The notes: generated from the letters alone by a model not told the origin. Positions 35,315 to 44,775 are shown, counted from the stretch's first letter. The stretch: DNA of 64,000 nt from Clostridium rectalis (GCF_900626095.1 NZ_UYZZ01000010.1:27003-91002), one strand, 5' to 3'. Numbers and translations are program-made.

Positions 35315-36535
35315 GTGTTGGAAGGTTTAAAGCATTTAAAGGATTATATTGATATAGAAATGTTTCAAAAAATTCAGGATGATATTGCAGCGGCTACGGG
35401 ATTAGGTATTATTACATGCGATTACAAAGGAAGGCCTGTAACAAAACATAGTAAATGTGCAGAATTTTGTGAGGCTATAAGAAAAATAAAAGGTTATAAG
35501 GAATTATGTGAAAAATGTGATTCTAGAGGAGGTCTAGAGGCAGTAAGAACAGGTAATCCATATATATATAGATGCCATAAGGGATTAGTTGATTTTGCCG
35601 TGCCTATTATTATAGAAGATCAGTATTTAGGAGCAGTTATGGCGGGACAAATTTTAACAGAAGAAAAAGAACTTGAGAAGTTAGAAATAATGGTACAAAA
35701 TGTTGGGAATTTAGAGTTGAAAAATGAACTCTTAACTTTATACAATAAAATACCAGTAATTCAATTTGAAAAAATAGAAGCTATAGCTCAAATGATGTTT
35801 CATATAAGTAATTATATAGTTGGAGAAGCAGCACTAAAAATGGCTCAAATGGAATTAAATGAAAAAAGCATTAAATTCATAGAATACGAAAAAACTCAGG
35901 TAGAACTTGAAAAAGAGCTGAAGGCATCACAACTAAAAACACTACAATCTCAAGTTAATCCGCATTTTTTATTTAATATATTAAATACTATTTCATCTTT
36001 AGCACTAATGGAAAATGCCCCTAAGACTCGTGAAGTGGTATGTGATTTATCAGATATGCTAAGATATACTTTAAAAAAAGTAGATCAAATAGTAACTTTT
36101 CAAGATGAGATTAGATATAGTACATCATATTTAACATTACAGAAAATTAGATTTGGAGATAGACTAGATTTTTCTTTTGATATAGGAGAAGGGTGCAAAA
36201 AAATTAAAATACCATTTATGATATTACAACCCTTTATAGAAAATTCTGTTATTCATGGATTAGAATTAAAAGAAAATGGTGGTACAGTAAAGGTTATAGC
36301 ATGGGAAACTAAAGAAAATTTAGTAATAAATATTATAGATAATGGACTAGGAATACCACCATATAAGTTAAAGGACATTAACAAAGTTATGGAGTATAAA
36401 GAAATAGAAGGAATAGGAATTAATAATGTGAGACAACGAATGAGATATTATTATGGTGATAATTATTCAATTGATATAAAAAGTAGAATAAATTCAGGAA
36501 CTGAAGTGAGTATTATATTACCTAAACACCTTTAA
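35315..36535 (+). CDS. PocR-domain sensor histidine kinase (LytS/YesM type)
   Basis: A 406-residue kinase without membrane segments. Residues 10-180 form a PocR sensor with conserved cysteines (CAEFCEAIR, CEKCDSRGG, YRCHKGLVDFAVPI). This domain is predicted to bind small hydrocarbons such as glycerol or propanediol. A coiled helix follows, then the His_kinase domain with phospho-acceptor His217 in QVNPHFLFN, and an ATPase domain with ENSVIHGLE and DNGLGIP. It precedes an AraC-type response regulator by 14 bases. Position between glpF and dhaB indicates it senses glycerol in the cytoplasm. GTG 35315 or TTG 35318 is the start. Confidence 0.9.
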   Translation: MLEGLKHLKDYIDIEMFQKIQDDIAAATGLGIITCDYKGRPVTKHSKCAEFCEAIRKIKGYKELCEKCDSRGGLEAVRTGNPYIYRCHKGLVDFAVPIIIEDQYLGAVMAGQILTEEKELEKLEIMVQNVGNLELKNELLTLYNKIPVIQFEKIEAIAQMMFHISNYIVGEAALKMAQMELNEKSIKFIEYEKTQVELEKELKASQLKTLQSQVNPHFLFNILNTISSLALMENAPKTREVVCDLSDMLRYTLKKVDQIVTFQDEIRYSTSYLTLQKIRFGDRLDFSFDIGEGCKKIKIPFMILQPFIENSVIHGLELKENGGTVKVIAWETKENLVINIIDNGLGIPPYKLKDINKVMEYKEIEGIGINNVRQRMRYYYGDNYSIDIKSRINSGTEVSIILPKHL

Positions 36536-36549
36536 AAAGGAGGGAGTTT

Positions 36550-37284
36550 TTGTATAAAATATTATTAGTAGATGATGAATGGTTAGAGATAGAAGCGTTA
36601 AAGATAATTTTAAAAAATCAGGGAGAAGATATAAAAATTATTGGGGAGGCGTCTAATGGAAAGGAAGCTTGTAAGTTATCGGAAAAGTTAAAACCAGATA
36701 TTATATTTATGGATTTACTGATGCCGGTAATGGATGGAATTGCTGCAGCAGAAATTATAAAAAACAAAAATGAAAGTATAAGAATAGTTATGCTTACTGC
36801 ATATGAAGAGTTTGCTTTAATACATAAAGCTTTGTCTATTGGAGTAAATGATTATCTTTTAAAGCCAATTAAGGATTTGGAGCTATTAAATTCTCTTCAA
36901 GTGCAAATTAATAGCATAAAAAATGAAAAAAATAAGTTTAATAAATTAAATAAAGCGTTATTACCTGTGTTGGAATATATAAACGAAAATCATGGGGAAG
37001 ACATTACCTTAGAAAAGGCAGCAAGCATATCTAATTTAAGTATATATTACTTTAGTAAATTGTTTAAAAAAGAAATGGGAATGACTTTTATAACTTATGT
37101 TACTAAATTCAAAATAGGAAGAGCAAAGGAGCTATTAAAAAATACTGATGTACCAATAGTTCAAATAGCTTCCCAGCTAGGATATTATGAATGTGGTTAT
37201 TTCACAAAAGTTTTTAAAAAGATAGAAGGTATAACGCCTAGTGAGTATAGAAATCACGTTAAAAAAAATTTACCTAATTTTTAA
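36550..37284 (+). CDS. AraC-type response regulator (YesN-like)
   Basis: A 244-residue regulator. The receiver domain (residues 1-120) has the acidic pair DDEW, phospho-acceptor Asp55 in FMDLLMPVMDG, and the KPI lysine. The C-terminal AraC HTH pair covers about residues 140-240 (LEKAASISNLSIYYFSKLFKK; GYYECGYFTKVFKKIEGITPSEYR). It starts at TTG after AGGAGGG. Partner of the upstream kinase; probable activator of the dha operon through the direct repeats at 37371-37404. Confidence 0.92.
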   Translation: MYKILLVDDEWLEIEALKIILKNQGEDIKIIGEASNGKEACKLSEKLKPDIIFMDLLMPVMDGIAAAEIIKNKNESIRIVMLTAYEEFALIHKALSIGVNDYLLKPIKDLELLNSLQVQINSIKNEKNKFNKLNKALLPVLEYINENHGEDITLEKAASISNLSIYYFSKLFKKEMGMTFITYVTKFKIGRAKELLKNTDVPIVQIASQLGYYECGYFTKVFKKIEGITPSEYRNHVKKNLPNF

Positions 37285-37309
37285 TTAAATTGGGTAAATT
37301 TTTTTTGTT
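37265..37309 (+). terminator. Terminator of the kinase-regulator pair
   Basis: AAATTTACCTAATT / AATTGGGTAAATTT followed by eight T (the 5' arm overlaps the stop). Confidence 0.8.
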
Positions 37310-37370
37310 AATTATGAGATTAAAAAAATAATTTAGGACAAAATAGTATAGAAGAAAAAGTGTACAAAAA

Positions 37371-37413
37371 AATACAACAAAAAAACACAAAAATACAACA
37401 AAATAATTTGATA
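37371..37413 (+). promoter_or_regulatory. Tandem AraC-type binding sites and -35 of the dha promoter
   Basis: AATACAACAAAA occurs at 37371-37382 and again at 37392-37403, exactly 21 bases apart (two helical turns), with an extra TACAA at 37363. A -35-like TTGATA (37408-37413) begins 5 bases after the second copy; the -10 is poor (TAGTAA at 37431), as expected of an activator-dependent promoter. Confidence 0.55.
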
Positions 37414-37518
37414 ATGTTTTAACAATAGTATAGTAATATTTACTCATAGACTTAAAAATAATAGAGCGAAATATAGTAATAATTAAATATAAAATACAAA
37501 GTCGAGGAGGAATAATAA

Positions 37519-39183
37519 GTGAGATCAAAGAGGTTCCAAGTTTTATCAGAGCGTGCAGTAAATAAAGATGGATTTATAGGAGAATGGCCAGAAGAAGGTT
37601 TAATTGCAATGGAAAGCCCTAATGATCCTAAGCCAAGTATAAAAATTGAGAAGGGTTTAGTTGTAGAACTTGATGGTAAAAAAAGAGAAGAATTTGATAT
37701 GATTGATAGATTTATAGCTGATTACGGAATTAAACTTGATAATGCAGAAAAAGCTATGTCTTTAGATTCATTACAAATAAGTAAAATGTTAGTAGATGTT
37801 AATGTGGATAGAGATACTATAGTGGATATAACAACTTCAATAACACCAGCTAAAATAGTTGAAGTAGTTGGACATATGAATGTGGTAGAAATGATGATGG
37901 CACTTCAAAAAATGAGAGCAAGAAAAACTCCTTCAAATCAGTGTCATATAACAAATCTTAAAGATAACCCAGTTCAAATAGCAGCAGATGCGGCGGAAGC
38001 AGCAGTAAGAGGATTTTCTGAAATGGAGACAACGGTAGGAATAGTAAGATATGCCCCATTTAATGCATTATCATTACTTGTTGGATCGCAAGTTGGACGT
38101 GGTGGAATACTAACTCAGTGTTCTGTAGAAGAGGCTACAGAATTAGAGCTTGGAATGAGAGGACTTACAAGTTATGCGGAAACTGTTTCAGTTTATGGAA
38201 CAGAGCCGGTATTTACCGACGGAGATGATACTCCATGGTCTAAAGCATTTTTAGCATCAGCATACGCTTCAAGAGGACTTAAAATGAGATTTACCTCAGG
38301 TAGTGGTTCGGAAGCATTAATGGGATATGCAGAAGGTAAATCAATGCTTTATTTAGAGGCTAGATGTATATATATTACCAAAGGTGCTGGTGTACAGGGA
38401 TTACAAAATGGTGCTGTTAGTTGTATAGGTATGCCAGGTTCACTTCCATCTGGAATAAGAGCAGTGCTTGCGGAGAATTTAATTACAACTATGCTTGATA
38501 TAGAAGTAGCATCAGCTAACGACCAGACATTTTCCCATTCAGATATTAGAAGAACAGCTAGAACTTTAATGCAAATGCTTCCAGGAACAGATTTTATATT
38601 CTCTGGATATAGTGCAGTTCCAAATTATGACAATATGTTTGCAGGGTCAAATTTTGATGCAGAAGATTTTGATGATTATAACGTACTTCAGAGAGACTTG
38701 ATGGTAGATGGAGGTTTAAAACCAGTATCAGAAGATGAAATAATCAAAATAAGAAATAAGGCTGCAAAAGCAATACAGATAGTATTTAAGGGATTAGGGC
38801 TTCCAGCAATAACAGATGAGGAAGTTGAAGCCGCCACTTATGCACATGGAAGTAAAGATATGCCTGGAAGAAACGTGGTTGAGGACTTAAAGTCAGCAGA
38901 GGAAATGATGAAAAGAGGAGTTACTGGAATAGAAATTGTTAAAGCATTAAGTGAAGGTGGATTTGATGATGTAGCTATGAATGTTCTAAATATGTTAAAA
39001 CAAAGAATTTCAGGTGATTATTTACACACATCAGCAATATTAGATAATGATTTTAATGTTATCAGTGCTGTTAATGATAGAAATGATTATATGGGACCTG
39101 GAACTGGTTATAGATTGAGTAAAGAAAGATGGGAAGAAATTAAAAATATTCCTAATGCTATGAAACCAGAAGATATAGATTAA
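37519..39183 (+). CDS. dhaB: B12-dependent glycerol dehydratase, large subunit
   Basis: This 554-residue alpha subunit of coenzyme-B12 glycerol/diol dehydratase converts glycerol to 3-hydroxypropionaldehyde. Highly conserved blocks include MRSKRFQVLSERAVN, WPEEGLIAMESPNDPKPS, TPSNQCHITNLKDNPVQIAAD, YASRGLKMRFTSGSGSEALMGY and FSHSDIRRTARTLMQMLPGTDF. The EFDMIDRFIADYGI and GEWPEEGLIAM segments resemble the glycerol (DhaB) rather than diol (PduC) branch. GTG start with GAGGAGG upstream. Subunits C and E, the reactivase and dhaT follow in one operon. Confidence 0.95.
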   Translation: MRSKRFQVLSERAVNKDGFIGEWPEEGLIAMESPNDPKPSIKIEKGLVVELDGKKREEFDMIDRFIADYGIKLDNAEKAMSLDSLQISKMLVDVNVDRDTIVDITTSITPAKIVEVVGHMNVVEMMMALQKMRARKTPSNQCHITNLKDNPVQIAADAAEAAVRGFSEMETTVGIVRYAPFNALSLLVGSQVGRGGILTQCSVEEATELELGMRGLTSYAETVSVYGTEPVFTDGDDTPWSKAFLASAYASRGLKMRFTSGSGSEALMGYAEGKSMLYLEARCIYITKGAGVQGLQNGAVSCIGMPGSLPSGIRAVLAENLITTMLDIEVASANDQTFSHSDIRRTARTLMQMLPGTDFIFSGYSAVPNYDNMFAGSNFDAEDFDDYNVLQRDLMVDGGLKPVSEDEIIKIRNKAAKAIQIVFKGLGLPAITDEEVEAATYAHGSKDMPGRNVVEDLKSAEEMMKRGVTGIEIVKALSEGGFDDVAMNVLNMLKQRISGDYLHTSAILDNDFNVISAVNDRNDYMGPGTGYRLSKERWEEIKNIPNAMKPEDID

Positions 39184-39211
39184 TACGGAAAAGTAGATGG
39201 GAGTGGAAATC

Positions 39212-39787
39212 ATGAGTAATAAAGCTAATAAATTTGTTATGCCAGAGTTAAAATTAAAAGAAATTGGGAATGCTAAAGTAGGAAAAAGATCTGATGAGGT
39301 AGTTATAGGAGTTGCAGCAGCCTTTGGTAAATACCAGCATAAAACAATTGTTAATATACCTCACGGAGATGTTTTAAGAGAAATTATAGCAGGTATAGAG
39401 GAAGAAGGACTTACTACTCGTGTAATAAGGGTACTTAGAACTTCTGACGTATCTTTTATAGCAAATGATGCTGCTAAATATAGTGGTTCAGGAATTGGAA
39501 TAGGAATACAGTCAAAAGGAACTACTGTTATTCATCAAAAAGATTTATTACCACTTAATAATTTGGAACTTTTCCCACAAGCACCACTTTTAACATTAGA
39601 GACCTTTAGGCTTATAGGAAAAAACGCAGCAAAATATGCAAAGGGTGAATCTCCAACACCAGTACCAGTTGAAAATGATCAAATGGCAAGACCGAAATAT
39701 CAGGCAAAAGCTGCATTATTACACATAAAAGAGACTAAACATGTTGTAGAAGGTGCTAAGCCAATAGAATTAGAGGTTACTTTATAA
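39212..39787 (+). CDS. dhaC: Glycerol dehydratase, medium subunit
   Basis: A 191-residue beta subunit that contributes to the adenosylcobalamin-binding site. Recognisable blocks are [50 protein letters not shown] and [19 protein letters not shown] 39212 follows GGGAGTGG; an upstream ATG at 39197 has no ribosome site. Lies 28 bases after dhaB. Confidence 0.95.
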   Translation: MSNKANKFVMPELKLKEIGNAKVGKRSDEVVIGVAAAFGKYQHKTIVNIPHGDVLREIIAGIEEEGLTTRVIRVLRTSDVSFIANDAAKYSGSGIGIGIQSKGTTVIHQKDLLPLNNLELFPQAPLLTLETFRLIGKNAAKYAKGESPTPVPVENDQMARPKYQAKAALLHIKETKHVVEGAKPIELEVTL

Positions 39788-39808
39788 GAAAGTGGAGGTA
39801 TAAGTAAG

Positions 39809-40243
39809 ATGAGTATAGATTCAAAAAATATAAATCCAAAAACTGATTATCCTTTAGCAACTAAAAGACCTGAGTGGGTTAAAACTCCAACAGGTAAGGA
39901 TTTAAAAGATGTAACATTAGATAAGGTATTAAATGGAGAAGTTAAACCAGAAGATGTAAGAATTTCTAAAGAAACTTTGGAAATGCAAGCTAAAATAGCA
40001 GAGGCAGATCATAGATATGCTATAGCAAGAAATTTAAGAAGGGCTTCTGAACTTATAGCAATACCAGATGAAAGAATACTTGAAATATATAATGCTTTAA
40101 GACCATATCGTTCAACTAAAGAAGAACTTTTAAATATTGCAGGGGAATTAGAAACTAAATATAATGCAAAAGTTAATGCTGAATTTATAAAAGAGTCAGC
40201 ACAGATTTATGAAAAGAGAAATAAGTTAAGAAAAGATAGTTAA
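39809..40243 (+). CDS. dhaE: Glycerol dehydratase, small subunit
   Basis: A 144-residue gamma subunit. Conserved features are the DYPLATKRPEWVKTPTGKDLKDVTL block, AEADHRYAIARNLRRASELIAIPDERILEIYNALRP and the Lys-rich end. The start ATG has GTGGAGGT upstream. It completes the (alpha-beta-gamma)2 enzyme and is followed 24 bases later by the reactivase. Confidence 0.95.
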   Translation: MSIDSKNINPKTDYPLATKRPEWVKTPTGKDLKDVTLDKVLNGEVKPEDVRISKETLEMQAKIAEADHRYAIARNLRRASELIAIPDERILEIYNALRPYRSTKEELLNIAGELETKYNAKVNAEFIKESAQIYEKRNKLRKDS

Positions 40244-40267
40244 CCGTTATATACTAGGAGGATTAAA

Positions 40268-42109
40268 ATGAAAATTGTTGCAGGAGCAGATATAGGTAAT
40301 GCCACCACTGAGGTTGCTCTATCTAGAGTTAATAAGGATGGAAATATAGAGTTTTTATCTAGTGGTATAGTAAAAACCACAGGGATTAAGGGAACTAAAA
40401 GCAATATTGATGGTGTAATAGCTTCACTTAAACAGGCATTAGATAAAGTTTCAATGAATATAAAGGATTTAAATCTTTTAAGAATAAATGAGGCGGCTCC
40501 AGTTATTGGTGATGTAGCTATGGAAACTATAACTGAAACTATAATAACTGAGTCTACAATGATAGGTCATAACCCGTCTACACCAGGAGGAATAGGTCTT
40601 GGCGTAGGTACTACAATTAAAATAAAAGATTTAGAAAATGTAGATGTAAATACATTAGAAAAAGATGATGCTTTTATTGTAGTAGTGTTAAAAGATATAA
40701 ATTTTTTAGAGGCAGCTGCAAGAATAAATTTTGCAATGAATAGGGGAATTCCTATTACAGGAGCTATACTTCAAAAAGATGATGGTGTTTTAATAAATAA
40801 TAGATTAAAAAAAGTGATACCAATAGTTGATGAAGTTATGCTTTTAGAAAAGGTTCCTTTAAATATGAGGGCTGCAGTGGAAGTGGCTCCGCCTGGGGGT
40901 GTAGTGGAGGTATTATCTAATCCTTATGGAATTGCAACAGTTTTTACTTTAACTTGTGAAGAAATTAAATCTGTGGTTCCAATATCTAGAGCTTTAATAG
41001 GTAATAGATCTGCAGTAGTAATAAAGACTCCTAAAGGAGATGTACAAGAGAAAAGAATTCCAGCAGGAAAAATTAATATAGATGGTTCAAAAAGAAAAGA
41101 AGTTATAGATGTAGAAAATGGTGCAGAAAGTATTATGGAAACTATAAACCTTTGTGCTCCAATTGAAGATATAAAGGGAGAACCAGGAACTAATGCAGGT
41201 GGAATGCTTGAAAAGGTTAGACAGGTAATGTCAAAACTTACTTCACAAAAAATAGCAGATATAAAAATTCAAGATTTATTGGCAGTAGATACATTTATTC
41301 CACAGAAAATTAAGGGTGGATTGGCAGAAGAGTTTTCTATGGAGAATGCAGTAGGTATTGCAGCTATGGTTAAAGCAGATAAATTACAAATGCAAAGAAT
41401 AGCTGATGAATTAGAAGATAAAATTAATATAGAAGTAGAGGTTGGTGGAGTTGAGGCTGACATGGCTATAAGAGGAGCATTAACTACTCCTGGGAGTAGT
41501 ACACCTCTAGCCATACTTGATATGGGAGCGGGATCCACAGATGCTTCTATAATAGATAAAGATGGAACAATTACTTCTATACATCTAGCCGGAGCAGGCA
41601 ATATGGTTACTATGTTAATTCAATCAGAGCTAGGATTAGAGGATTTTAATTTAGCGGAAGATATTAAGAAATATCCATTAGCTAAGGTTGAAAGTTTATT
41701 TCATATAAGACATGAAGACGGTACAGTTGAGTTTTTTAATAAACCCTTAGATCCAGAAATATTTGCAAGAGTTGTTATTCTAAAAGAGGGTAATATGCTT
41801 CCTATATATGGTGAGAATTCTTTAGAAAAAATAAAAAGAATCAGAAGAGGAGCAAAGTCTAAGGTTTTTGTTACAAATTGTATAAGAGCTTTAACTTTAG
41901 TTTCTCCAACAAATAATATAAGAGATATTGATCATGTAGTTTTGGTTGGGGGATCTTCTTTGGATTTTGAGGTTCCACAACTTGTTACAGATGCATTGGC
42001 TCAATATAAAATAGTAGCTGGAAGAGGAAATATTAGAGGGACTGAGGGCCCAAGAAATGCTGTAGCTACAGGCCTTATATTGTCATATAAAAAGGGTGAA
42101 AGTCTATGA
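40268..42109 (+). CDS. dhaF: Glycerol dehydratase reactivase, large subunit
   Basis: A 613-residue Hsp70-like ATPase that releases damaged cobalamin from the suicide-inactivated dehydratase. The actin-fold phosphate loops are GADIGNATTEVALSRV at the N-terminus and LDMGAGSTDASIID. HNPSTPGGIGLGVGTT and VVLVGGSSLDFE are further family marks. Start ATG after AGGAGG. Its stop overlaps the start of the small subunit by 4 bases. Confidence 0.94.
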   Translation: MKIVAGADIGNATTEVALSRVNKDGNIEFLSSGIVKTTGIKGTKSNIDGVIASLKQALDKVSMNIKDLNLLRINEAAPVIGDVAMETITETIITESTMIGHNPSTPGGIGLGVGTTIKIKDLENVDVNTLEKDDAFIVVVLKDINFLEAAARINFAMNRGIPITGAILQKDDGVLINNRLKKVIPIVDEVMLLEKVPLNMRAAVEVAPPGGVVEVLSNPYGIATVFTLTCEEIKSVVPISRALIGNRSAVVIKTPKGDVQEKRIPAGKINIDGSKRKEVIDVENGAESIMETINLCAPIEDIKGEPGTNAGGMLEKVRQVMSKLTSQKIADIKIQDLLAVDTFIPQKIKGGLAEEFSMENAVGIAAMVKADKLQMQRIADELEDKINIEVEVGGVEADMAIRGALTTPGSSTPLAILDMGAGSTDASIIDKDGTITSIHLAGAGNMVTMLIQSELGLEDFNLAEDIKKYPLAKVESLFHIRHEDGTVEFFNKPLDPEIFARVVILKEGNMLPIYGENSLEKIKRIRRGAKSKVFVTNCIRALTLVSPTNNIRDIDHVVLVGGSSLDFEVPQLVTDALAQYKIVAGRGNIRGTEGPRNAVATGLILSYKKGESL

Positions 42110-42462
42110 TGAAATGTGATTTAAGCAAGCCAGCTATAGTTATTTATATAAATAAAGATATAAAAGAAAATATAGATTTTAATGAACTATTCTGGGGAAT
42201 AGAAGAAGAAGGTATTCCTCATGTTCTAGATATTAAAGATGAAGAATTGGCAGAAAAATTAGCATTTAAAGCAGCTCAAGACTCAAGGCTTGGAATTGGT
42301 ATAGGAATAGGAAAAAATAATAAATTAGTTATAACTCACACTAAACTTAATTTTGAAGAAACTTTATTTAATGTCCATTTAGATAAAGATAGATATGTAT
42401 TAAGAAATTTAGGTTCTAATGCAGCCAGAATAGTTAAAGGAATTCCTTTGAAAAATATTTAG
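42106..42462 (+). CDS. dhaG: Glycerol dehydratase reactivase, small subunit
   Basis: A 118-residue protein of the DdrB/PduH family with the beta-subunit-like fold that displaces the medium dehydratase subunit during reactivation. Motifs include FWGIEEEGIPHVL, AAQDSRLGIGIGIGKN and RNLGSNAARIVKGIPL. Start ATG at 42106 overlaps the large-subunit stop, giving coupled translation and equal amounts. Confidence 0.92.
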   Translation: MMKCDLSKPAIVIYINKDIKENIDFNELFWGIEEEGIPHVLDIKDEELAEKLAFKAAQDSRLGIGIGIGKNNKLVITHTKLNFEETLFNVHLDKDRYVLRNLGSNAARIVKGIPLKNI

Positions 42463-42480
42463 ATTAAGGGAAGTGAAACT

Positions 42481-42999
42481 GTGTTTAAAATATATACTAA
42501 AACTGGTGATAAAGGGGAAACAGGACTTTTTGGAGGAAGTAGAGTAGGTAAGGATGATTTAATTGTAGAAGTGTATGGAACTATAGATGAAGCAAATTCT
42601 CTAATTGGTGTTGCTTATTCGGTTATAAAAGATAAAGAGTTAAGGGAAATCCTTAGAATTATACAAAAAAAATTATTCATACTTGGCGCTGAGTTTGCAA
42701 GTGATGATAAGGGAAAGAAAATGCTTAAAAATAAAATATCAAAAGAGGATATTTTATTTTTAGAGGGTTTAATAGATAAATATATGGTTATAGTAGGACC
42801 ACTGAAAGATTTTGTAATACCTGGTGACACCACTGGTTCTGCATATTTGCATGTAGCAAGGACAGTGATTAGAAGGGCAGAAAGAAATATAGTTAAATTA
42901 AGTAAAAAGATTGAAATAAGAGAAGAGACTAGACAATATGTAAATAGACTTTCAGATGTACTTTTTAGTATGGCAAGACTTGAAGTAGAAAGAGAATAA
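42481..42999 (+). CDS. pduO: PduO-type ATP:cob(I)alamin adenosyltransferase
   Basis: This 172-residue enzyme makes adenosylcobalamin, the cofactor of the dehydratase. It has the ATP loop YTKTGDKGETGLFGGSRVGKDD, FVIPGDTTGSAYLHVARTVIRRAER and the VNRLSDVLFSMAR tail. Only the N-terminal catalytic domain of classical PduO is here; the C-terminal GlcG-like domain is the next, separate gene. GTG start with AGGGAAGTG upstream. Confidence 0.94.
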   Translation: MFKIYTKTGDKGETGLFGGSRVGKDDLIVEVYGTIDEANSLIGVAYSVIKDKELREILRIIQKKLFILGAEFASDDKGKKMLKNKISKEDILFLEGLIDKYMVIVGPLKDFVIPGDTTGSAYLHVARTVIRRAERNIVKLSKKIEIREETRQYVNRLSDVLFSMARLEVERE

Positions 43000-43034
43000 A
43001 TTAAAAAGGTTAAAATTTGAAAGGAGATATTTTA

Positions 43035-43454
43035 ATGAAGGTTAATACTATAAAACAAATAAGTTTAGAATCTGTTAAAAAAATGGCTGAAGCTGCAGAA
43101 AAAAAGGCAGCACAAATGAATGTACCAGTTGTTTTTACTGCGGTAGATGCAGGTGGAAATTTAATGTTATTACACAGAATGGAGAATGCTTTTATTACAA
43201 GTATTGATATAGCAATAAATAAAGCTTTTACAGCATTGGCCTTAAAAATTCCAACAAATGAAGTAACCCCTAACATACAGCCTGGAGCAAGTTTATATGG
43301 GTTACAGTTAACAAATAATTGTAGAATAGCTACTTTTGGTGGTGGTTTTCCAATAATTGTAGATGGAGAAATAGTAGGTGCAGTAGGAGTTAGTGGCGGA
43401 ACAGTAGAAGAGGATATGAAAATAGCTGAATATGCCTTAAAGGCATGTAAATAG
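43035..43454 (+). CDS. GlcG/HbpS-family protein (PduO C-terminal domain homologue)
   Basis: A 139-residue DUF336 protein: KQISLESVKKMAEAAEKKA, PVVFTAVDAGGNLMLLHRME, and FPIIVDGEIVGAVGVSGGTVEEDMKIAEYAL. This fold forms the C-terminal half of PduO, where it can bind haem or cobalamin, and also occurs as HbpS and GlcG. Placed directly after the adenosyltransferase, it probably works with it or with the cofactor. ATG 43035 follows AAAGGAG; the TTG at 43017 overlaps that site. Confidence 0.88.
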   Translation: MKVNTIKQISLESVKKMAEAAEKKAAQMNVPVVFTAVDAGGNLMLLHRMENAFITSIDIAINKAFTALALKIPTNEVTPNIQPGASLYGLQLTNNCRIATFGGGFPIIVDGEIVGAVGVSGGTVEEDMKIAEYALKACK

Positions 43455-43493
43455 ATTATAATAAACATTTTGATAAAATTAGGAGGAAAACAA

Positions 43494-44651
43494 ATGAGAA
43501 TGTATGATTATTTAGTGCCTGCCGTAAACTTTATGGGAGCAGGATCTATATCAGTAATAGGAGAAAGATGTAAAATACTAGGTGGAAAGAAAGCCCTAAT
43601 AGTTACAGACAAATTTTTAAGAAATATGGAAGGTGGAGCAGTAGAATTAACTGTTAAATACCTAACAGAATCAGGAATAGACGTTGTATATTATGATGGG
43701 GTTGAACCAAATCCAAAAGATACAAATGTTAAAGATGGTTTAGAAATTTTCAATAAAGAAAAATGTGATATGATTATAACAGTAGGAGGAGGAAGTGCTC
43801 ATGATTGTGGTAAAGGTATTGGTATAGCTGCAACTCATGAAGGAGACCTTTATGATTATGCAGGAATAGAAACTTTAACAAATCCACTTCCTCCAATAGT
43901 TGCAGTAAATACTACAGCTGGAACGGCAAGTGAAGTTACTAGACATTGTGTTATAACTAATACTAAAACAAAAGTTAAATTTGTTATAGTTAGCTGGAGA
44001 AATTTACCCCTTGTATCAATTAATGATCCAATGCTTATGATTAAAAAACCTGCAGGATTAACAGCAGCAACAGGTATGGATGCTTTAACACACGCAGTAG
44101 AAGCTTATGTTTCAAAAGATGCAAATCCTGTAACAGATGCTGCAGCTATACAGGCTATAAAATTAATAGCAAATAATTTACGTCAAGCAGTTGCACTAGG
44201 AGAAAATTTACTAGCCAGAGAAAATATGGCTTATGCTTCATTACTTGCAGGAATGGCTTTTAATAATGCTAATTTAGGTTATGTTCATGCGATGGCCCAC
44301 CAATTAGGTGGATTATATGATATGCCACATGGAGTAGCTAATGCTATGTTACTACCACATGTTGAAAGATATAATTTAATATCAAATCCTAAGAAGTTTG
44401 CAGATATAGCAGAATTTATGGGAGAAAATATTGAAGGACTATCAATAATGGAAGCGGCTGAAAAGGCTATAGATGCTATGTTTAGACTTTCAAAAGACCT
44501 TGGAATCCCAACAAGCTTAAAGGATATGGGTGTAAAGGAAGAGGATATAGAATATATGGCTGAAATGGCTTTAAAAGATGGTAATGCTTTTAGTAATCCA
44601 AGAAAAGGGAATAAACAAGATATAATAGAAATATTTAAAGCAGCATTTTAA
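43494..44651 (+). CDS. dhaT: 1,3-Propanediol dehydrogenase
   Basis: This 385-residue iron-dependent alcohol dehydrogenase reduces 3-hydroxypropionaldehyde to 1,3-propanediol and so reoxidises NADH. It starts MRMYDYLVPAVNFMGAG. The NAD loop is TVGGGSAHDCGKGI; iron ligands lie in TGMDALTHAVEAY and in AMAHQLGGLYDMPHGVANAMLLPH. It is nearly colinear with DhaT of C. pasteurianum and C. butyricum as I recall them. ATG 43494 has AGGAGG upstream. Last gene of the dha operon. Confidence 0.96.
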   Translation: MRMYDYLVPAVNFMGAGSISVIGERCKILGGKKALIVTDKFLRNMEGGAVELTVKYLTESGIDVVYYDGVEPNPKDTNVKDGLEIFNKEKCDMIITVGGGSAHDCGKGIGIAATHEGDLYDYAGIETLTNPLPPIVAVNTTAGTASEVTRHCVITNTKTKVKFVIVSWRNLPLVSINDPMLMIKKPAGLTAATGMDALTHAVEAYVSKDANPVTDAAAIQAIKLIANNLRQAVALGENLLARENMAYASLLAGMAFNNANLGYVHAMAHQLGGLYDMPHGVANAMLLPHVERYNLISNPKKFADIAEFMGENIEGLSIMEAAEKAIDAMFRLSKDLGIPTSLKDMGVKEEDIEYMAEMALKDGNAFSNPRKGNKQDIIEIFKAAF

Positions 44652-44660
44652 TTAGTATAA

Positions 44661-44697
44661 AAAAACTATCTTAAAAAATTAGGATAGTTTTTTTTTC
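44661..44697 (+). terminator. Terminator of the dha operon
   Basis: AAAACTATC / GATAGTTTT with a 12-base loop and eight T. Confidence 0.8.
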
Positions 44698-44775
44698 TTA
44701 TATATTTTTTTTAGTTTCACAAATTTTAATATTTATTCATAGAATGGATTATAGCATTAATTGGAGTGAAATATA

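Noticed and set aside
37285..37518. Cobalamin riboswitch expected before B12-dependent dehydratase genes
   Set aside because: No B12-box-like sequence or multi-stem leader is visible; the region holds A-rich direct repeats instead.
41269..41601. Minus-strand open frame of 110 codons
   Set aside because: Complement of the dehydratase reactivase gene; no ribosome site.
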